Counted from the first letter of the stretch, positions 14,831 through 24,050 are shown. The stretch: 64,000 nucleotides of DNA from Bacteroidales bacterium (GCA_017534745.1 JAFXVX010000019.1:62001-126000); one strand, 5' to 3'. The notes: generated by a model from the sequence alone, not told the origin. Numbers and translations: made by a program.

Positions 14831-16621
14831 CTACTTCTTTTCAGGTGCGTCCTCGGCCTTGAGCTTGGCGCTCAGGCTGCCGGACGGCGGAGCGGGCGGC
14901 ACGGGGATGCCGTCGCTGATGTTGGAGGATTTGAACGAACTCTTGGCCTCGACGTGGTCCACGGTCGCTTTCGGCGCCTTGAACTCGCCCTTGGCTTCGA
15001 GGGTGTTGTTGACGACAGTCTTGCCATAGACTGCCGTGTCGCTGCCGCCGAGGGCCGCCTTGCCACCGGAAAGCTGCAGGGCCGCTTTGCCGTCGTCCTG
15101 CTGGGCCTCGAAGGTCTTGTCGGCGAACAGGCCGACCTCTTCGCTGACGGCCTGGAGTTTCTTGGACTTGACGTCTTTTTTCTTCGCCCCGAGGAACATC
15201 TTCTCGGAGAGGAGGAGCATCGTGCTGCCTTCGGCGAGCTTGTCGTCGGTCCTTTTCTCCTTGTCCACGTTCATGGAGCGGACGGAGACTTCCTTGGCGT
15301 TGAGCGAGATCTCTCCGGTCGCCTTGCCTTCGGTGTCTGTTGCGGAAACGTCCAGCTTCTCGGCGCGGATGGTGATGGCACTGTCCTTTGTGAGGGCCTT
15401 CTCCTCCAGCTTGTCGTCCTTGAGCTCGGTATCCACAGACTCGACGGATAAGGTCTTGGTCTTCAGGAGGATGTCGCCTTCGGAGGTGTATTTGCCTTCA
15501 GTCAGTTTGCCCTTGTCGTCATACTTGAGGTCAGTGGCGTTGACGGTGGAAACTTCGACCGTCTTTGCATTCACCGTGACCTTGCCTTCTTTCTGGAGGG
15601 CATCGTCGGCGTCTGTCGCAAGGACCTTCACGTCGTTGGCAATGACAGATACGCCGGCTCCTTCGTTGTCCCTCAGGTTGCCGTCGCCGTCCTGGGAAAC
15701 CAGGGCGATGTTTTCCCCGGTGATGGACACTGCGCATCCGGTGGTGTTCTTCTTGAAGTCATCACCGCCCTTGATGGCATTCTTGGCATCCTTGAGGCAG
15801 GTAATCTGCCTGTTGATCTCCGCAAGGCGGGATATGGCCAAGGCCGTCGCCTCATAATTTTTGAACAGGGCCGCCGAATTTATCTGCATGCTTCCGGCGA
15901 GCTCCTCCATGGTATCAAATTCAGTCCTGAGCATCATCGTGTCTTCGATGACACTGTCGTTGTGTTCGTAGATGTCCTTTATCACCTTGGAAAGGTCGCC
16001 GAAGGCCTTGATGCCGCTGTCCACACTACTCTCCAGGGCCTTTTTCTGGTCCTCCAGAACTTTGATTCGGCCGTCAAGACTCTGTTTCAGAACTTCGGCG
16101 GAAGAGCTTGCGTCAAGTGAGATGCAGCCATCCGCATGGATGCGGACACCAGATTCGCCGCCGGTTTTGGGCGCTTCACAGAACATTCCCTCAGCCGAAC
16201 TGCCTTCAAGGACCACCTGATTTGCCTGTGCGACAATTTCCGACAGCGGACCGGCGACTTCTTCAAGTCCGTCGGCCCCGGGATTGACACCGGTGGAGCG
16301 AATGCTTGACGCCCTGGTCCTGACAGTACCGGCATCTCCGACTCCTTCAATGTCAATATTCCCGGAACGAAGGACGACGTGCCCTCCCGAATCCCCGATC
16401 AGAACTCCGCTACGGTCCACATTGCCGATTACTATTTCCGGGGCGGATATGACAATCCGCTTGTCATCCCGGATAAAATAACCTTCGCTTATCGCGCTGT
16501 AGATATCTTCCTTGATCTGCCTGACTTCCTCTTTCTGCCTGCGAATCTCTTCGAGGTCTTTTGTCACGCTTTTCTTGAAATCTTCAAGCGTATTCTTCAG
16601 TGTGTCGAAACTATAGTCCAT
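14831..16621 (-). CDS. VgrG-adjacent spike/effector candidate with beta-helix-like repeats
   Basis: 596 residues, no signal peptide. Residues 1-45 are coiled coil (LEDFKKSVTKDLEEIRRQK). Then come segments of the kind seen in the gp5/VgrG needle (IVISAPEIVIGNVDRSG, HVVLRSGNIDIEG), a second helical stretch (~190-265), and from ~300 a long run of short beta repeats, each with a V/I-x-V-x-A-K-x-V/L-x-V motif (VTVNAKTVEVSTVNA, AITIRAEKLDVSATD, EISLNAKEVSVRSMN). The end is a proline-rich PVPPAPPSG tail. Likely a trimeric fibre or needle extension between VgrG and the PAAR-like protein, or an effector delivered with them. No toxin motif is visible. Confidence 0.6.
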   Translation of the reverse strand: MDYSFDTLKNTLEDFKKSVTKDLEEIRRQKEEVRQIKEDIYSAISEGYFIRDDKRIVISAPEIVIGNVDRSGVLIGDSGGHVVLRSGNIDIEGVGDAGTVRTRASSIRSTGVNPGADGLEEVAGPLSEIVAQANQVVLEGSSAEGMFCEAPKTGGESGVRIHADGCISLDASSSAEVLKQSLDGRIKVLEDQKKALESSVDSGIKAFGDLSKVIKDIYEHNDSVIEDTMMLRTEFDTMEELAGSMQINSAALFKNYEATALAISRLAEINRQITCLKDAKNAIKGGDDFKKNTTGCAVSITGENIALVSQDGDGNLRDNEGAGVSVIANDVKVLATDADDALQKEGKVTVNAKTVEVSTVNATDLKYDDKGKLTEGKYTSEGDILLKTKTLSVESVDTELKDDKLEEKALTKDSAITIRAEKLDVSATDTEGKATGEISLNAKEVSVRSMNVDKEKRTDDKLAEGSTMLLLSEKMFLGAKKKDVKSKKLQAVSEEVGLFADKTFEAQQDDGKAALQLSGGKAALGGSDTAVYGKTVVNNTLEAKGEFKAPKATVDHVEAKSSFKSSNISDGIPVPPAPPSGSLSAKLKAEDAPEKK

Positions 16622-16630
16622 AGGCGAGCA

Positions 16631-19600
16631 TTATAAGTCTTTCATTGAGTCGATAATCTCTTTTTCTATCGCTCCGAACAACCGGTCCGGATTCTTGTAC
16701 TTTTCAGTGGTGCCGTTCTTGAAACGGACAGTCTGCTTCTCTTCGTCGGAAAACAGAATTTTCCCCTCCGATGTAGGCGACCAGACCCACCATTCGAGCG
16801 GAATGATTTTTTTCATGATCGTGAGATCTCCCACTGCGCTTTCAAATCCCTGTTTCAATCCCTTTTTGTAATCACTCATGTTTTCAGGCTTCTCCGTCAC
16901 CTTGATGGCGTTCACGTATTTCGGCCAATCGGTATCGGAGAACGGATTGTTGGGATCGGTGGGGTCAGTGTTGGTTGAAGTCACAATTCCGAGGTCGTCT
17001 ATGGTCCTGACATCGCCGTAAACCGCGGCCGGAAATTCGCAACCGCTTACAGGATTCTGCGCACCGCGACACTTCTCGATGACTTTGTGGAGAAGTCTTC
17101 TGCAGGTGTATTTTTGCCAGTCCGCAAAATCTGCAACATCAATTTCATTATTGAAGAGTGCGAGATTGGGATGATTGACGTAATCTCTAATCTTTGTTAC
17201 GTAGTATGAAAACAGTTCGTGAGGATTTGACGCCCCGACAGGCGCTCCTCCTCCTCCTCCAAGAATTGCCTGCGTGGCTTCAAGTATGGCCGGAGCATCT
17301 GCGGCCAGATTGAAATCGTCGAACTTGGGGTCCAGATCATTAAAATATTGGCCGAAATTCGCCGAAAGTTGTTTGAGGGCAACAACTTTTTTCATCAGTA
17401 CAAGAGAAGCCCTGTTTAAAGTCCGGAGATCATTGTTCAGGGCTGTGCGCTTGAATGAGAACTTATTCGAGTCAGATACGTAACCAAGCATAGCGTGGGG
17501 GGCAGACGCGACATCCTGCGGAGCGTTCTCGAAAATATTCTTGACAAAAGTATCTTTGGTGGTTGGTTTTTCTATGGTTTTCCCATTCCCGAAAATATTG
17601 ACGGCGAATGCGTCGCATGCGTCCTTGACATCATTGAACGCAGTTACATAATCTGAAACCAAAGTATCGAGACGTCGGGTGATTTCTTCCGTAAGATCAA
17701 CGACGATTTTCGCATTATTTGCAGGGGACCGGGAATCCAATGGCCGGCTGGCGTATTTTGCGGGCTCTTCGGCCGTGCTTCCTTTGCCGGCTTCGAGTTG
17801 CATGTACCTGTTGGATTTGAAGGCCATCGTGCCGTCTATCGGACGGACGAAAATCTCGAGGAAGGAGCGGATCAGCGAGAAGTCGAAGAACTTCATGACT
17901 GTCATGTCCATAAGCGACTTGCCCAGCTGGCTGCCGACGGTCTTTCCTTCAGTAAACGCCGACAGGTAGCCCCAGAGGCTTTTTCCGCCTCCCAGCTTGA
18001 TGTTTTTGCCTGAGGTCACAGAGACTTTGTTGTAGGCCACGAGGTTGATATTCTTTCCTGTGATGCTTACGTCACCGTTGGGAGCGTCGATGGAAATCCC
18101 GGTCAGGGCGTCAACCTTAATATCTCCAAGCGGACTGGAGATTTTGATCTGGCGGTCGTGCGAGGACATCTTGATGCTGTATAGACCTGGCTTGTCCGTG
18201 ATCTCAATCCCGCCGAGGGCGGACGTCGCCTCTCCCTCAAGGCTGGGACAGTTGACCCCGAAGGAGTTGAGGAATTTGACTCCGGGGACAGTGCTGTTAA
18301 GGATGAGGGTCGCGTCGGAAGGGTCGTCCATCTTGATGGTGTGGCCGTTCTTTGACATGATCACCCTCTTACCCCTCAGGGGAGCCGGAACGTTTTTGGA
18401 GTAGAGCGCTCCGGTCACGTAGGGCCTCTCAATGTTGCCGTTTTCGAAATCCACCATCACTTCGTCTCCCTTTTCGGGCCGAAAGTACATGCCGCCTCCG
18501 GGGGTGGCGGAAGGGGTGGCCATACGGATCCACGGGGTGGCGGCTTCTGCAATCATAAGGGTATTCTTGGCCTTGAGCCATGTTGACTTCTTGGTGGCAT
18601 CGTTGGAGTCTTTTTCATAATCATTCCTGGCCGTTTTCTCTGATTTGGCTTCAGTGGAGACAGACTGCTGCCATGGGTAACGGATGCGTACGCGTCCCTG
18701 GCCGGAAGGATCATCGGCGTCGATGACAAAGGCCGGCTGGGGACCGCTGCTGAGGAACTGCTTGCCAGGAAGGACCGGGGGATAGAACACATCGGTACTG
18801 CCCTCCTTGACCATGGGGATGGCGTAGATAATCTGCGACTGGCTGCTGGAGTCCAGGTCGATCTCCACGACTACGTATGTCGTCCCGCTGTCCTGGGAAA
18901 TGGTGATTTTGTCACCGAGTTTAACGTTTCTGAAGCCCTCTCCCATATCGATGCGGACTGTCTTGCGCGCCTGCTCCTCTTCCTTTTTACGAATGGTCTC
19001 GTAGTGGCTAACTGTGAGCCAGTGATCAGTGTCACTGTCCACCTGGGAGAAGAGTACTGCATAATCGGGACTGCTGCCGATGCCCTGTTCATCGATCAGA
19101 TCATTTCCTTTCTTCGTGGTTTTCTCGGCTTTTGCCGCCAGGGCAAGTCCGGCTTCAATCTCTTTCTGGCCCCACTTTGCAATTAACTCCAGCAGCGAAG
19201 TCGAATTGAGGATCTGTGAGACCCAGCCCACCCATCTGGCCTCCATGTCACCCAACCACAGTTCGGTGCTGTTGTCGTGGGCGAACTTATTCTTGAAAAG
19301 AATCATATAGTGGTCTTCCGACGCTATCTCCGAATTGTAGGTGAATTTGTTGCTGGGGAATGCTCCAGTTGGGAAGCCATTGTCGGCTCTGCCAATCGGG
19401 TCTGTGATTACATCGCCGTCTTTCGGCTCATAGGTGTCGTAAGTGACTTTCTTCCCGTCAACGGTCTCTGTCTTTTTTCTGGTCTCTTTCCCGGGATCAA
19501 GGGAGAAATCGCTTGTCGGGAACTCGCTCGTGGAGAAGGGGCCTTTCGAGACGCTCTGGAAACTGACTCGCCGGGCGTTGTCGATTTTGTAGGCCGTGGC

Positions 19601-20311
19601 GTTGGAATCGAGTCCGAAGCATAACTGTCCGCCTTCGAAATAGAAGGCTTCGCCGCAGCGGTTGGTGACTCTCCTGAGGAAAGAGAGGAAGCTTTCGTTG
19701 TACTGCACCAGATAAGGGTGGATGAACTCAACCTGATTGCTGTTGCTGTCGAGGTATGCAAGCTTCTGGAGCGTACTTTCGCTAAGCGGTTTCAACGTTA
19801 CGTCAGCCGCTGTAGTATAGGTCGGGACAATGTCCGTTATAAGTTTCCGCCCCAGGTGAGCCTTGCTGAACCTGTTGAATTCCAGGAGGACATCCTTGCT
19901 GAAAATCTCCAGGGTGACGTAGATGAACTTGACATTTCCCGCGCCGTTCTCAAAACGGGGGGATATCTCGTTGATGAAATAATTCGTCGCGACGGAGTCG
20001 TCTCCGACTTTGAGAATAACTCCGCGGCCATTCAGCATTTCGGAAAGGGTTGAAATGGACAGGTCAGTGTCGGACTGGATAAGGATTTCGGCATTGATGT
20101 GGCCGGACTCGTAGATTTTCCTGTGGAATTTTACGCTTCGAAGCGACAGGTAAAGCTCCGTACTGCTATATTTTACCCTAGCCCTCGAACCGGCGACTAT
20201 CGGAGGACATCCCTTGGCGTCATCGCCATTTTCATCTTTGTGGGTGAAACCGTCTCCGAGAAGATACAGCTTGTAAACGAGAATATTGGGATTGTGGGTG
20301 GACTCGCTCAT
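16631..20311 (-). CDS. tssI: T6SS spike VgrG with large C-terminal extension
   Basis: 1226 residues, about twice the usual VgrG. Residues 1-510 carry the gp27-like tail-hub part. The gp5 OB fold is about 520-635 (DADDPSGQGRVRIRYPW, PEKGDEVMVDFENGNIERPY). A beta-helix needle follows to ~785 (IKISSPLGDIKVDALTG, SIDAPNGDVSITGKN). The last ~440 residues are not VgrG core: mostly helical (TRRLDTLVSDYVTAFNDVKDACD), a Gly run (LGGGGGAP), and a Trp-rich end (PLEWWVWSPTSEG). This end is visibly more A/T-rich than its neighbours, which may mean a separately acquired effector domain. It caps the tube and pierces the target. Gap to the next gene 9 nt. Confidence 0.92.
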   Translation of the reverse strand: MSESTHNPNILVYKLYLLGDGFTHKDENGDDAKGCPPIVAGSRARVKYSSTELYLSLRSVKFHRKIYESGHINAEILIQSDTDLSISTLSEMLNGRGVILKVGDDSVATNYFINEISPRFENGAGNVKFIYVTLEIFSKDVLLEFNRFSKAHLGRKLITDIVPTYTTAADVTLKPLSESTLQKLAYLDSNSNQVEFIHPYLVQYNESFLSFLRRVTNRCGEAFYFEGGQLCFGLDSNATAYKIDNARRVSFQSVSKGPFSTSEFPTSDFSLDPGKETRKKTETVDGKKVTYDTYEPKDGDVITDPIGRADNGFPTGAFPSNKFTYNSEIASEDHYMILFKNKFAHDNSTELWLGDMEARWVGWVSQILNSTSLLELIAKWGQKEIEAGLALAAKAEKTTKKGNDLIDEQGIGSSPDYAVLFSQVDSDTDHWLTVSHYETIRKKEEEQARKTVRIDMGEGFRNVKLGDKITISQDSGTTYVVVEIDLDSSSQSQIIYAIPMVKEGSTDVFYPPVLPGKQFLSSGPQPAFVIDADDPSGQGRVRIRYPWQQSVSTEAKSEKTARNDYEKDSNDATKKSTWLKAKNTLMIAEAATPWIRMATPSATPGGGMYFRPEKGDEVMVDFENGNIERPYVTGALYSKNVPAPLRGKRVIMSKNGHTIKMDDPSDATLILNSTVPGVKFLNSFGVNCPSLEGEATSALGGIEITDKPGLYSIKMSSHDRQIKISSPLGDIKVDALTGISIDAPNGDVSITGKNINLVAYNKVSVTSGKNIKLGGGKSLWGYLSAFTEGKTVGSQLGKSLMDMTVMKFFDFSLIRSFLEIFVRPIDGTMAFKSNRYMQLEAGKGSTAEEPAKYASRPLDSRSPANNAKIVVDLTEEITRRLDTLVSDYVTAFNDVKDACDAFAVNIFGNGKTIEKPTTKDTFVKNIFENAPQDVASAPHAMLGYVSDSNKFSFKRTALNNDLRTLNRASLVLMKKVVALKQLSANFGQYFNDLDPKFDDFNLAADAPAILEATQAILGGGGGAPVGASNPHELFSYYVTKIRDYVNHPNLALFNNEIDVADFADWQKYTCRRLLHKVIEKCRGAQNPVSGCEFPAAVYGDVRTIDDLGIVTSTNTDPTDPNNPFSDTDWPKYVNAIKVTEKPENMSDYKKGLKQGFESAVGDLTIMKKIIPLEWWVWSPTSEGKILFSDEEKQTVRFKNGTTEKYKNPDRLFGAIEKEIIDSMKDL

Positions 20312-20321
20312 AGGACGCGTA

Positions 20322-20837
20322 TTAATCGTTCGTTATAATCAAGTTGAGATTTTTGCTGTCCTTGCTCTTGATGACAAGGTTGCTCAGCATGACCTTGACG
20401 GTGAGGTGAAGCTGCTCGTCGTCTTTGGGGACTTCCGTTTTCTTGCCGTCTTTATCGGTCACCTGCTCAATGATGGTCACGGTCCTGGTGGATTCCTCCA
20501 GGCCGACCGTGTAGCCGGAAGCTACGATGATGCTGTTCTCCTCCACGGCCCCGGTCCCGGACTTCGAGTAGAAGAGGAAACTGTACTGGAAGGTCTCCGG
20601 CTGGTGCATTTGCTCGAAGAACTCTTTGGCATCGTCTTTTTTGCCAAGTCTGACGGTGAATTCAAGGAATGACGGCATGGTAGGGCCGTAGGGATTGCCG
20701 GCGGCGGTGCGGCGCTTGCTGCAGGCGTAACTGAAGTGCTGCACCGTCATCGCTTTGTCCAAATTGATCTTGGCGCCGGGGGCCAGGACGTCGCCCATTT
20801 GCAGCAGGGCTGTTATTCCGATTCCGATTTCTGACAT
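20322..20837 (-). CDS. Tube-type (Hcp/TssD-related) protein, fourth copy
   Basis: 171 residues, predicted beta-rich, no signal peptide. Features that fit an Hcp-like barrel: KAMTVQHFSYACSKRRTAAGNPYGPTM-type loop, FLEFTVRLGKKDDAKEFFEQM and a beta hairpin end (LHLTVKVMLSNLVIKS). It is larger and more divergent than the three TssD copies upstream, with an insertion near 125-145 (TDKDGKKTEVPKDDE). It overlaps the third tssD by 25 nt and precedes vgrG by 10 nt, the place where a specialised tube cap, adaptor or effector carrier might sit. An internal start at 20798 is possible. Confidence 0.6.
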   Translation of the reverse strand: MSEIGIGITALLQMGDVLAPGAKINLDKAMTVQHFSYACSKRRTAAGNPYGPTMPSFLEFTVRLGKKDDAKEFFEQMHQPETFQYSFLFYSKSGTGAVEENSIIVASGYTVGLEESTRTVTIIEQVTDKDGKKTEVPKDDEQLHLTVKVMLSNLVIKSKDSKNLNLIITND

Positions 20838-21241
20838 ATCAGGTCTGATTTAACGGAGATGTTTTCAATGGTCAATGCGCCCGTGACGACACTCAGGTGC
20901 AGGGTCCTGCGCTGTTTGAGGTCGATGTGGTATTCCTCCGACATCGCGAAACAGACTGCGTCTTCGAATTCCACCGTCTTGGTGTTTTTGAAGCCTGAAG
21001 CGCCAGGCAGTGTGAAAAGGACATAGCCCGACATGCATGACTGGCTTTCGAACCACTCGTAGAGGGTAAGGTCGTTCTCGTCGGGAGCGACGACGGTCAG
21101 CTCAAGGCTGTCACACAGCGGATTGCCGTCAGGCCGTTCATCGTTGTGGGGCCTGCCCACACGGCACTTGAAATCCGTAAGCTGGTAGGTTTTGCTGCTG
21201 TTCTGGTCGTTCCCGAAGACCAGATTTGCGGTAAGTGACAT
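20813..21241 (-). CDS. tssD: T6SS tube protein TssD (Hcp), third copy
   Basis: 142 residues, matching Bacteroidota TssD. It has the early F-x-C-R-V-x-R-P-H-N-D-E segment and GNPLCDSLELTVVAPDEND-type loop, then L-x-x-W-F and a closing set of beta strands. TssD subunits stack as hexameric rings to form the inner tube that is pushed out with bound effectors. It lies after the hairpin at 21261-21287, apart from copies one and two, so it is probably made at a lower level. It differs from them in sequence and may form the tube end near VgrG. Confidence 0.8.
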   Translation of the reverse strand: MSLTANLVFGNDQNSSKTYQLTDFKCRVGRPHNDERPDGNPLCDSLELTVVAPDENDLTLYEWFESQSCMSGYVLFTLPGASGFKNTKTVEFEDAVCFAMSEEYHIDLKQRRTLHLSVVTGALTIENISVKSDLICQKSESE

Positions 21242-21260
21242 CGGCTTTTTTTTAACAGGG

Positions 21261-21287
21261 AAGTCAGCCGGCTCGGCCGGCTGACTT
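21261..21287 (-). terminator. Perfect 12-bp intra-operon hairpin after the first tube genes
   Basis: Plus-strand AAGTCAGCCGGC, loop TCG, GCCGGCTGACTT: twelve perfect base pairs with a three-base loop, flanked by GGG/CCC that could lengthen the stem. It sits in the 69-nt gap between the second and third tube genes. On the transcribed strand no U-run follows, so it is more likely an RNA-end protector or partial terminator than a full stop. That would keep sheath and tube transcripts abundant relative to spike, baseplate and conjugation genes. Confidence 0.7.
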
Positions 21288-21310
21288 GTATTCCCTTGAT
21301 TGATAAATGA

Positions 21311-21709
21311 TTATTTCCAGGGGTTCTCGTACGAGACGGGACCGTTCTCCAGCTTCTGGCAAGCGATCTCTATCTCTTCGTAGTGCTCCTGGCCGTCTTC
21401 CCACTTCTCGATGTAGTGGATGCAGTAGCAGCCGGTGCCCTTGAGCTCCTTCATCGTGGACCCGTCAACGGTGTTGTAGAAGGTCACGGTGAAGTCGCGG
21501 GGGTCGGTCGGGGCCAGCATCCACTGGAGGAGCTGGTTGTTTCCGTCGTTCATGGCCTTGACACGGATGACAACGATGCCGCCGCGGGGAATGCCGGAAA
21601 TCTGGCCTTCGCGGTCGGTGGCCTGGTTGAACTTGTAGTCGATCATCATCACTTCCCTTTCCTCGAAATCCTTGACTGCAAGTACTACGGGGGTTACGTT
21701 TTCTGCCAT
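21311..21709 (-). CDS. tssD: T6SS tube protein TssD (Hcp), second copy
   Basis: 132 residues, tandem paralogue of the gene at 21741-22133: both share KDFEEREV/KDREV, Y-F-N/DQATD-EGQ, GIPRGG and a WM-containing LL segment. Predicted Hcp beta barrel. A canonical Shine-Dalgarno (AAGGAGG on the minus strand, 21719-21725) lies 9 nt before the start, uncommon for Bacteroidota genes and consistent with high expression. The strong hairpin at 21261-21287 follows its stop. Confidence 0.85.
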   Translation of the reverse strand: MAENVTPVVLAVKDFEEREVMMIDYKFNQATDREGQISGIPRGGIVVIRVKAMNDGNNQLLQWMLAPTDPRDFTVTFYNTVDGSTMKELKGTGCYCIHYIEKWEDGQEHYEEIEIACQKLENGPVSYENPWK

Positions 21710-21740
21710 AATATGTTTCCTCCTTAATTATTGTTCAACA

Positions 21741-22133
21741 TTATGCCCAGTCGTTCTCGTATTTGACCGAGCCGAACTCGATAGCCTTGCAGGTGATGGT
21801 GATGAGCTCGTAGTGGCCGAGCTTGTCTTCCCACCTTTCCTCGAAATCGACGCAGTAGCCGTTGGTGAACTTGATCTCCTTCATGACCTTGCCGGTCTTG
21901 GTCTCGAGGAACTCGATGGAACCGTTCTTCGGGAGGCTGCGTTCGCACATCCAGGCCAGGAGGTCCGGGGTGCCGTCGTTGAGAGCTTTGAGGCGGACGG
22001 TGATCTTGCCGCCGCGCGGGATGCCGGCCATCTGTCCTTCGACATCGGTGGCCTGGTCGAACTCGTAGGTTACCATAAGGACTTCCCTGTCCTTGTAACC
22101 GTCGATCTTCATTGATACGGGAGTTTTTGCCAT
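21741..22133 (-). CDS. tssD: T6SS tube protein TssD (Hcp), first copy
   Basis: 130 residues. Shows the shared core with the next gene: VSMKIDGYKDREVLMVTYEF, QATDVEGQMAGIPRGG, VRLKALNDGTPDLLAWM, and a closing YELITITCKAIEF strand. No signal peptide, as expected for a cytoplasmically assembled tube. It follows tssC by 39 nt, so sheath and tube genes are neighbours and likely expressed together at high level. Which of the two paralogues is the main tube subunit cannot be told. Confidence 0.85.
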   Translation of the reverse strand: MAKTPVSMKIDGYKDREVLMVTYEFDQATDVEGQMAGIPRGGKITVRLKALNDGTPDLLAWMCERSLPKNGSIEFLETKTGKVMKEIKFTNGYCVDFEERWEDKLGHYELITITCKAIEFGSVKYENDWA

Positions 22134-22172
22134 AATTTTTAGGGTTTAAATGGTGTTTTGCTTTCCTGAAGA

Positions 22173-23537
22173 TTAGGCGCCTGCCATCGTCGCTTCCTTG
22201 CTCTTCTTGTCGGCGGCCACCTTGATGACGAAGTTCTTGGCGGCGTAGAATGGAGTGAGGGTTATGTCGCAGGTGATCTGCTTTGTGACGGGATCCTGGC
22301 GGGGCTCGCCGATCTCGTAGTTCTGGAAGAGGTTTCCGTAGCCCTTGTACATGTTGAGGAACTCCTGGATCTTGGCCTTGAGGTTCTTCGGGGAGTTGTA
22401 CGGATCCCAGTTTTCGAGGGCGACCTCGTGGACGTAGTTCATGAGCACCTTCTTGACCCAGTCGAAGACGCGGACGATGGGGTATTCCTTCATCGCGTCG
22501 AGGTCTCCGTTGTAGAGGGTCGTGTTGTTGAACGCCATCACGCGGCCTTCACTGTAGACCATCGGGATGACCTGATTGTCCATAAGGGAGGCGATTTCGG
22601 ACTTGAGAAGGTCGCTCTTGACGCCCTTGACGCCGTCGAGGGTGCCGTACTTCTTGCCGCCGGCGCCCTGCGCCATGTTGGCGGTCTCGTCGTAGAGCTT
22701 GCCGCAGAGGGCTGCGGAAGGGGCGATGAAGAATGCCTTGGCGTCTTCCTCGTCGGCGGACATCTTCTCGGCTTCGCGGCCGACGATCCAGTTGGCGCAC
22801 ATTACGACGTTCATGAGCTCCTGGTCGCTGTCGCGGTAGCCCTCGGTGTTGGCCTGGAGGTCGTCGAAGGAGTACTCGTCTGCGTGGTCCGTGAGGAGGA
22901 GCACTTTGTACTTGAAGGCCATCTTGGCCCACTTGAGGAGGTCCACCTTGTCGTTGAGTACGGCGCCGGGGACGCAGACGAGGCTGTAGGCGTCCTTGAG
23001 GCTCAGGCGGTCGAAGCCGTTGCGGAGAAGGTTCTCCACTTCCTCGGCGAAGCCGGAGTCGGGATCGGCGATGTCTTCCTTGACGACGTTGATGATCTTG
23101 AGGTTCTTGACCTTGTCGGTCCCGCAGGTCTTGAAGAAGGAGTCGAGCTCGCGGTAGCTGCGCTCGAGGTCCTGGGTGGCGTAGAGAGCGTCGGTGATGC
23201 CCTGCTTGAGGACTTTGGTCGCGCTTTCTTCCTTCTGCTTGCAGGCGTCGGCGAAAGCCGTCGCGCTGTCAAGCTCCGGCTGGTCGAGGAGTGCGAGCCA
23301 GCCCTTGATGTCGCGGGCGAGGGTCTCCCTCTTTTCCTCAAAGCGTTTGTCGGTGAGGAACACATTCTTCTGGGCCTTGCGGGCGGGGTTCATGTTGTCG
23401 GCGTCGGGCATGAAGCCGCGGACGGCGTTGAATCCTCCGAATGAGGAAAGAAGTTCTTTCTTGGCGGCTTCTTTCTCCTGCAGTCCGGCTGCCGACTGCT
23501 CGACGGCCTGGGCTTTTTTCATTTCAGTTTCTGCCAT
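22173..23537 (-). CDS. tssC: T6SS sheath large subunit TssC
   Basis: 454 residues, typical size. Recognisable segments: MPDADNMNPARKAQK near the start, the RSYRELDSFFKTCGTDKVKNL region, AKMAFKYKVLLLTDHADEYSFDD, FFIAPSAALCGKL, and YEIGEPRQDPVTKQITCDITL-type C-terminal strands in the sheath handshake region. With TssB it forms the contractile sheath around the TssD tube in the cytoplasm; contraction ejects the tube and ClpV recycles it. It begins 24 nt after tssB, the usual pairing. Confidence 0.92.
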   Translation of the reverse strand: MAETEMKKAQAVEQSAAGLQEKEAAKKELLSSFGGFNAVRGFMPDADNMNPARKAQKNVFLTDKRFEEKRETLARDIKGWLALLDQPELDSATAFADACKQKEESATKVLKQGITDALYATQDLERSYRELDSFFKTCGTDKVKNLKIINVVKEDIADPDSGFAEEVENLLRNGFDRLSLKDAYSLVCVPGAVLNDKVDLLKWAKMAFKYKVLLLTDHADEYSFDDLQANTEGYRDSDQELMNVVMCANWIVGREAEKMSADEEDAKAFFIAPSAALCGKLYDETANMAQGAGGKKYGTLDGVKGVKSDLLKSEIASLMDNQVIPMVYSEGRVMAFNNTTLYNGDLDAMKEYPIVRVFDWVKKVLMNYVHEVALENWDPYNSPKNLKAKIQEFLNMYKGYGNLFQNYEIGEPRQDPVTKQITCDITLTPFYAAKNFVIKVAADKKSKEATMAGA

Positions 23538-23561
23538 AGCTGTATTTGTTTCTTTTGATTA

Positions 23562-24023
23562 CTACTTGGATTCGAGTTCGTCGAGCATGCCCTGGAGCAT
23601 CTGCTTGAGCTCTTCACGGGAACCGGCGTCCTTGAGGATTTCGCGGAGCTTGCGGTTCTGCTCGATGCTTTTGCGGATCTTGGCGTTGGTGTCGATTTCT
23701 TCCTTTACGCCGGAGAGGAACTTGCTGTTCTGGACTAGCTTGCCCTTGCCGCCCTGCGCCTCGAAGTCGCGCAGCTCCCCGAACTTGAGGGTCTCCTCAA
23801 CAGCGCCTCCTTCGGCGTCGGTGAAGGTCACGTCAACTTTCGGTTTGAAGTGGGCGAAGGCGTCGCCGATGTTCTGGATGTCTTCCACGAATTCGGGGGA
23901 TCCGGCTTCGACGTCGCTGGTGTACTGATCGATCATCAGGGTCTTGTTCTGGTCGATCAGGCTGACTTTCGCATTGGACTCCTCATCCGGAGCCATCGAG
24001 ATAAAGTTCTCTTTCATTGCCAT
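23562..24023 (-). CDS. tssB: T6SS sheath small subunit TssB
   Basis: 153 residues, normal for TssB. It shows the N-terminal strand (KVSLIDQNKTLMIDQY), the region SPEFVEDIQNIGDAFAHFKPKVDVTFTD, a KFGELRDFEAQGG stretch and a C-terminal helical part (RKLREILKDAGSREELKQML) that carries the ClpV-contacting or handshake helices in other T6SSs. Located between clpV (27 nt) and tssC (24 nt). Confidence 0.9.
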   Translation of the reverse strand: MAMKENFISMAPDEESNAKVSLIDQNKTLMIDQYTSDVEAGSPEFVEDIQNIGDAFAHFKPKVDVTFTDAEGGAVEETLKFGELRDFEAQGGKGKLVQNSKFLSGVKEEIDTNAKIRKSIEQNRKLREILKDAGSREELKQMLQGMLDELESK

Positions 24024-24050
24024 AACTGTAAAATTTTAAATGATTATTGA

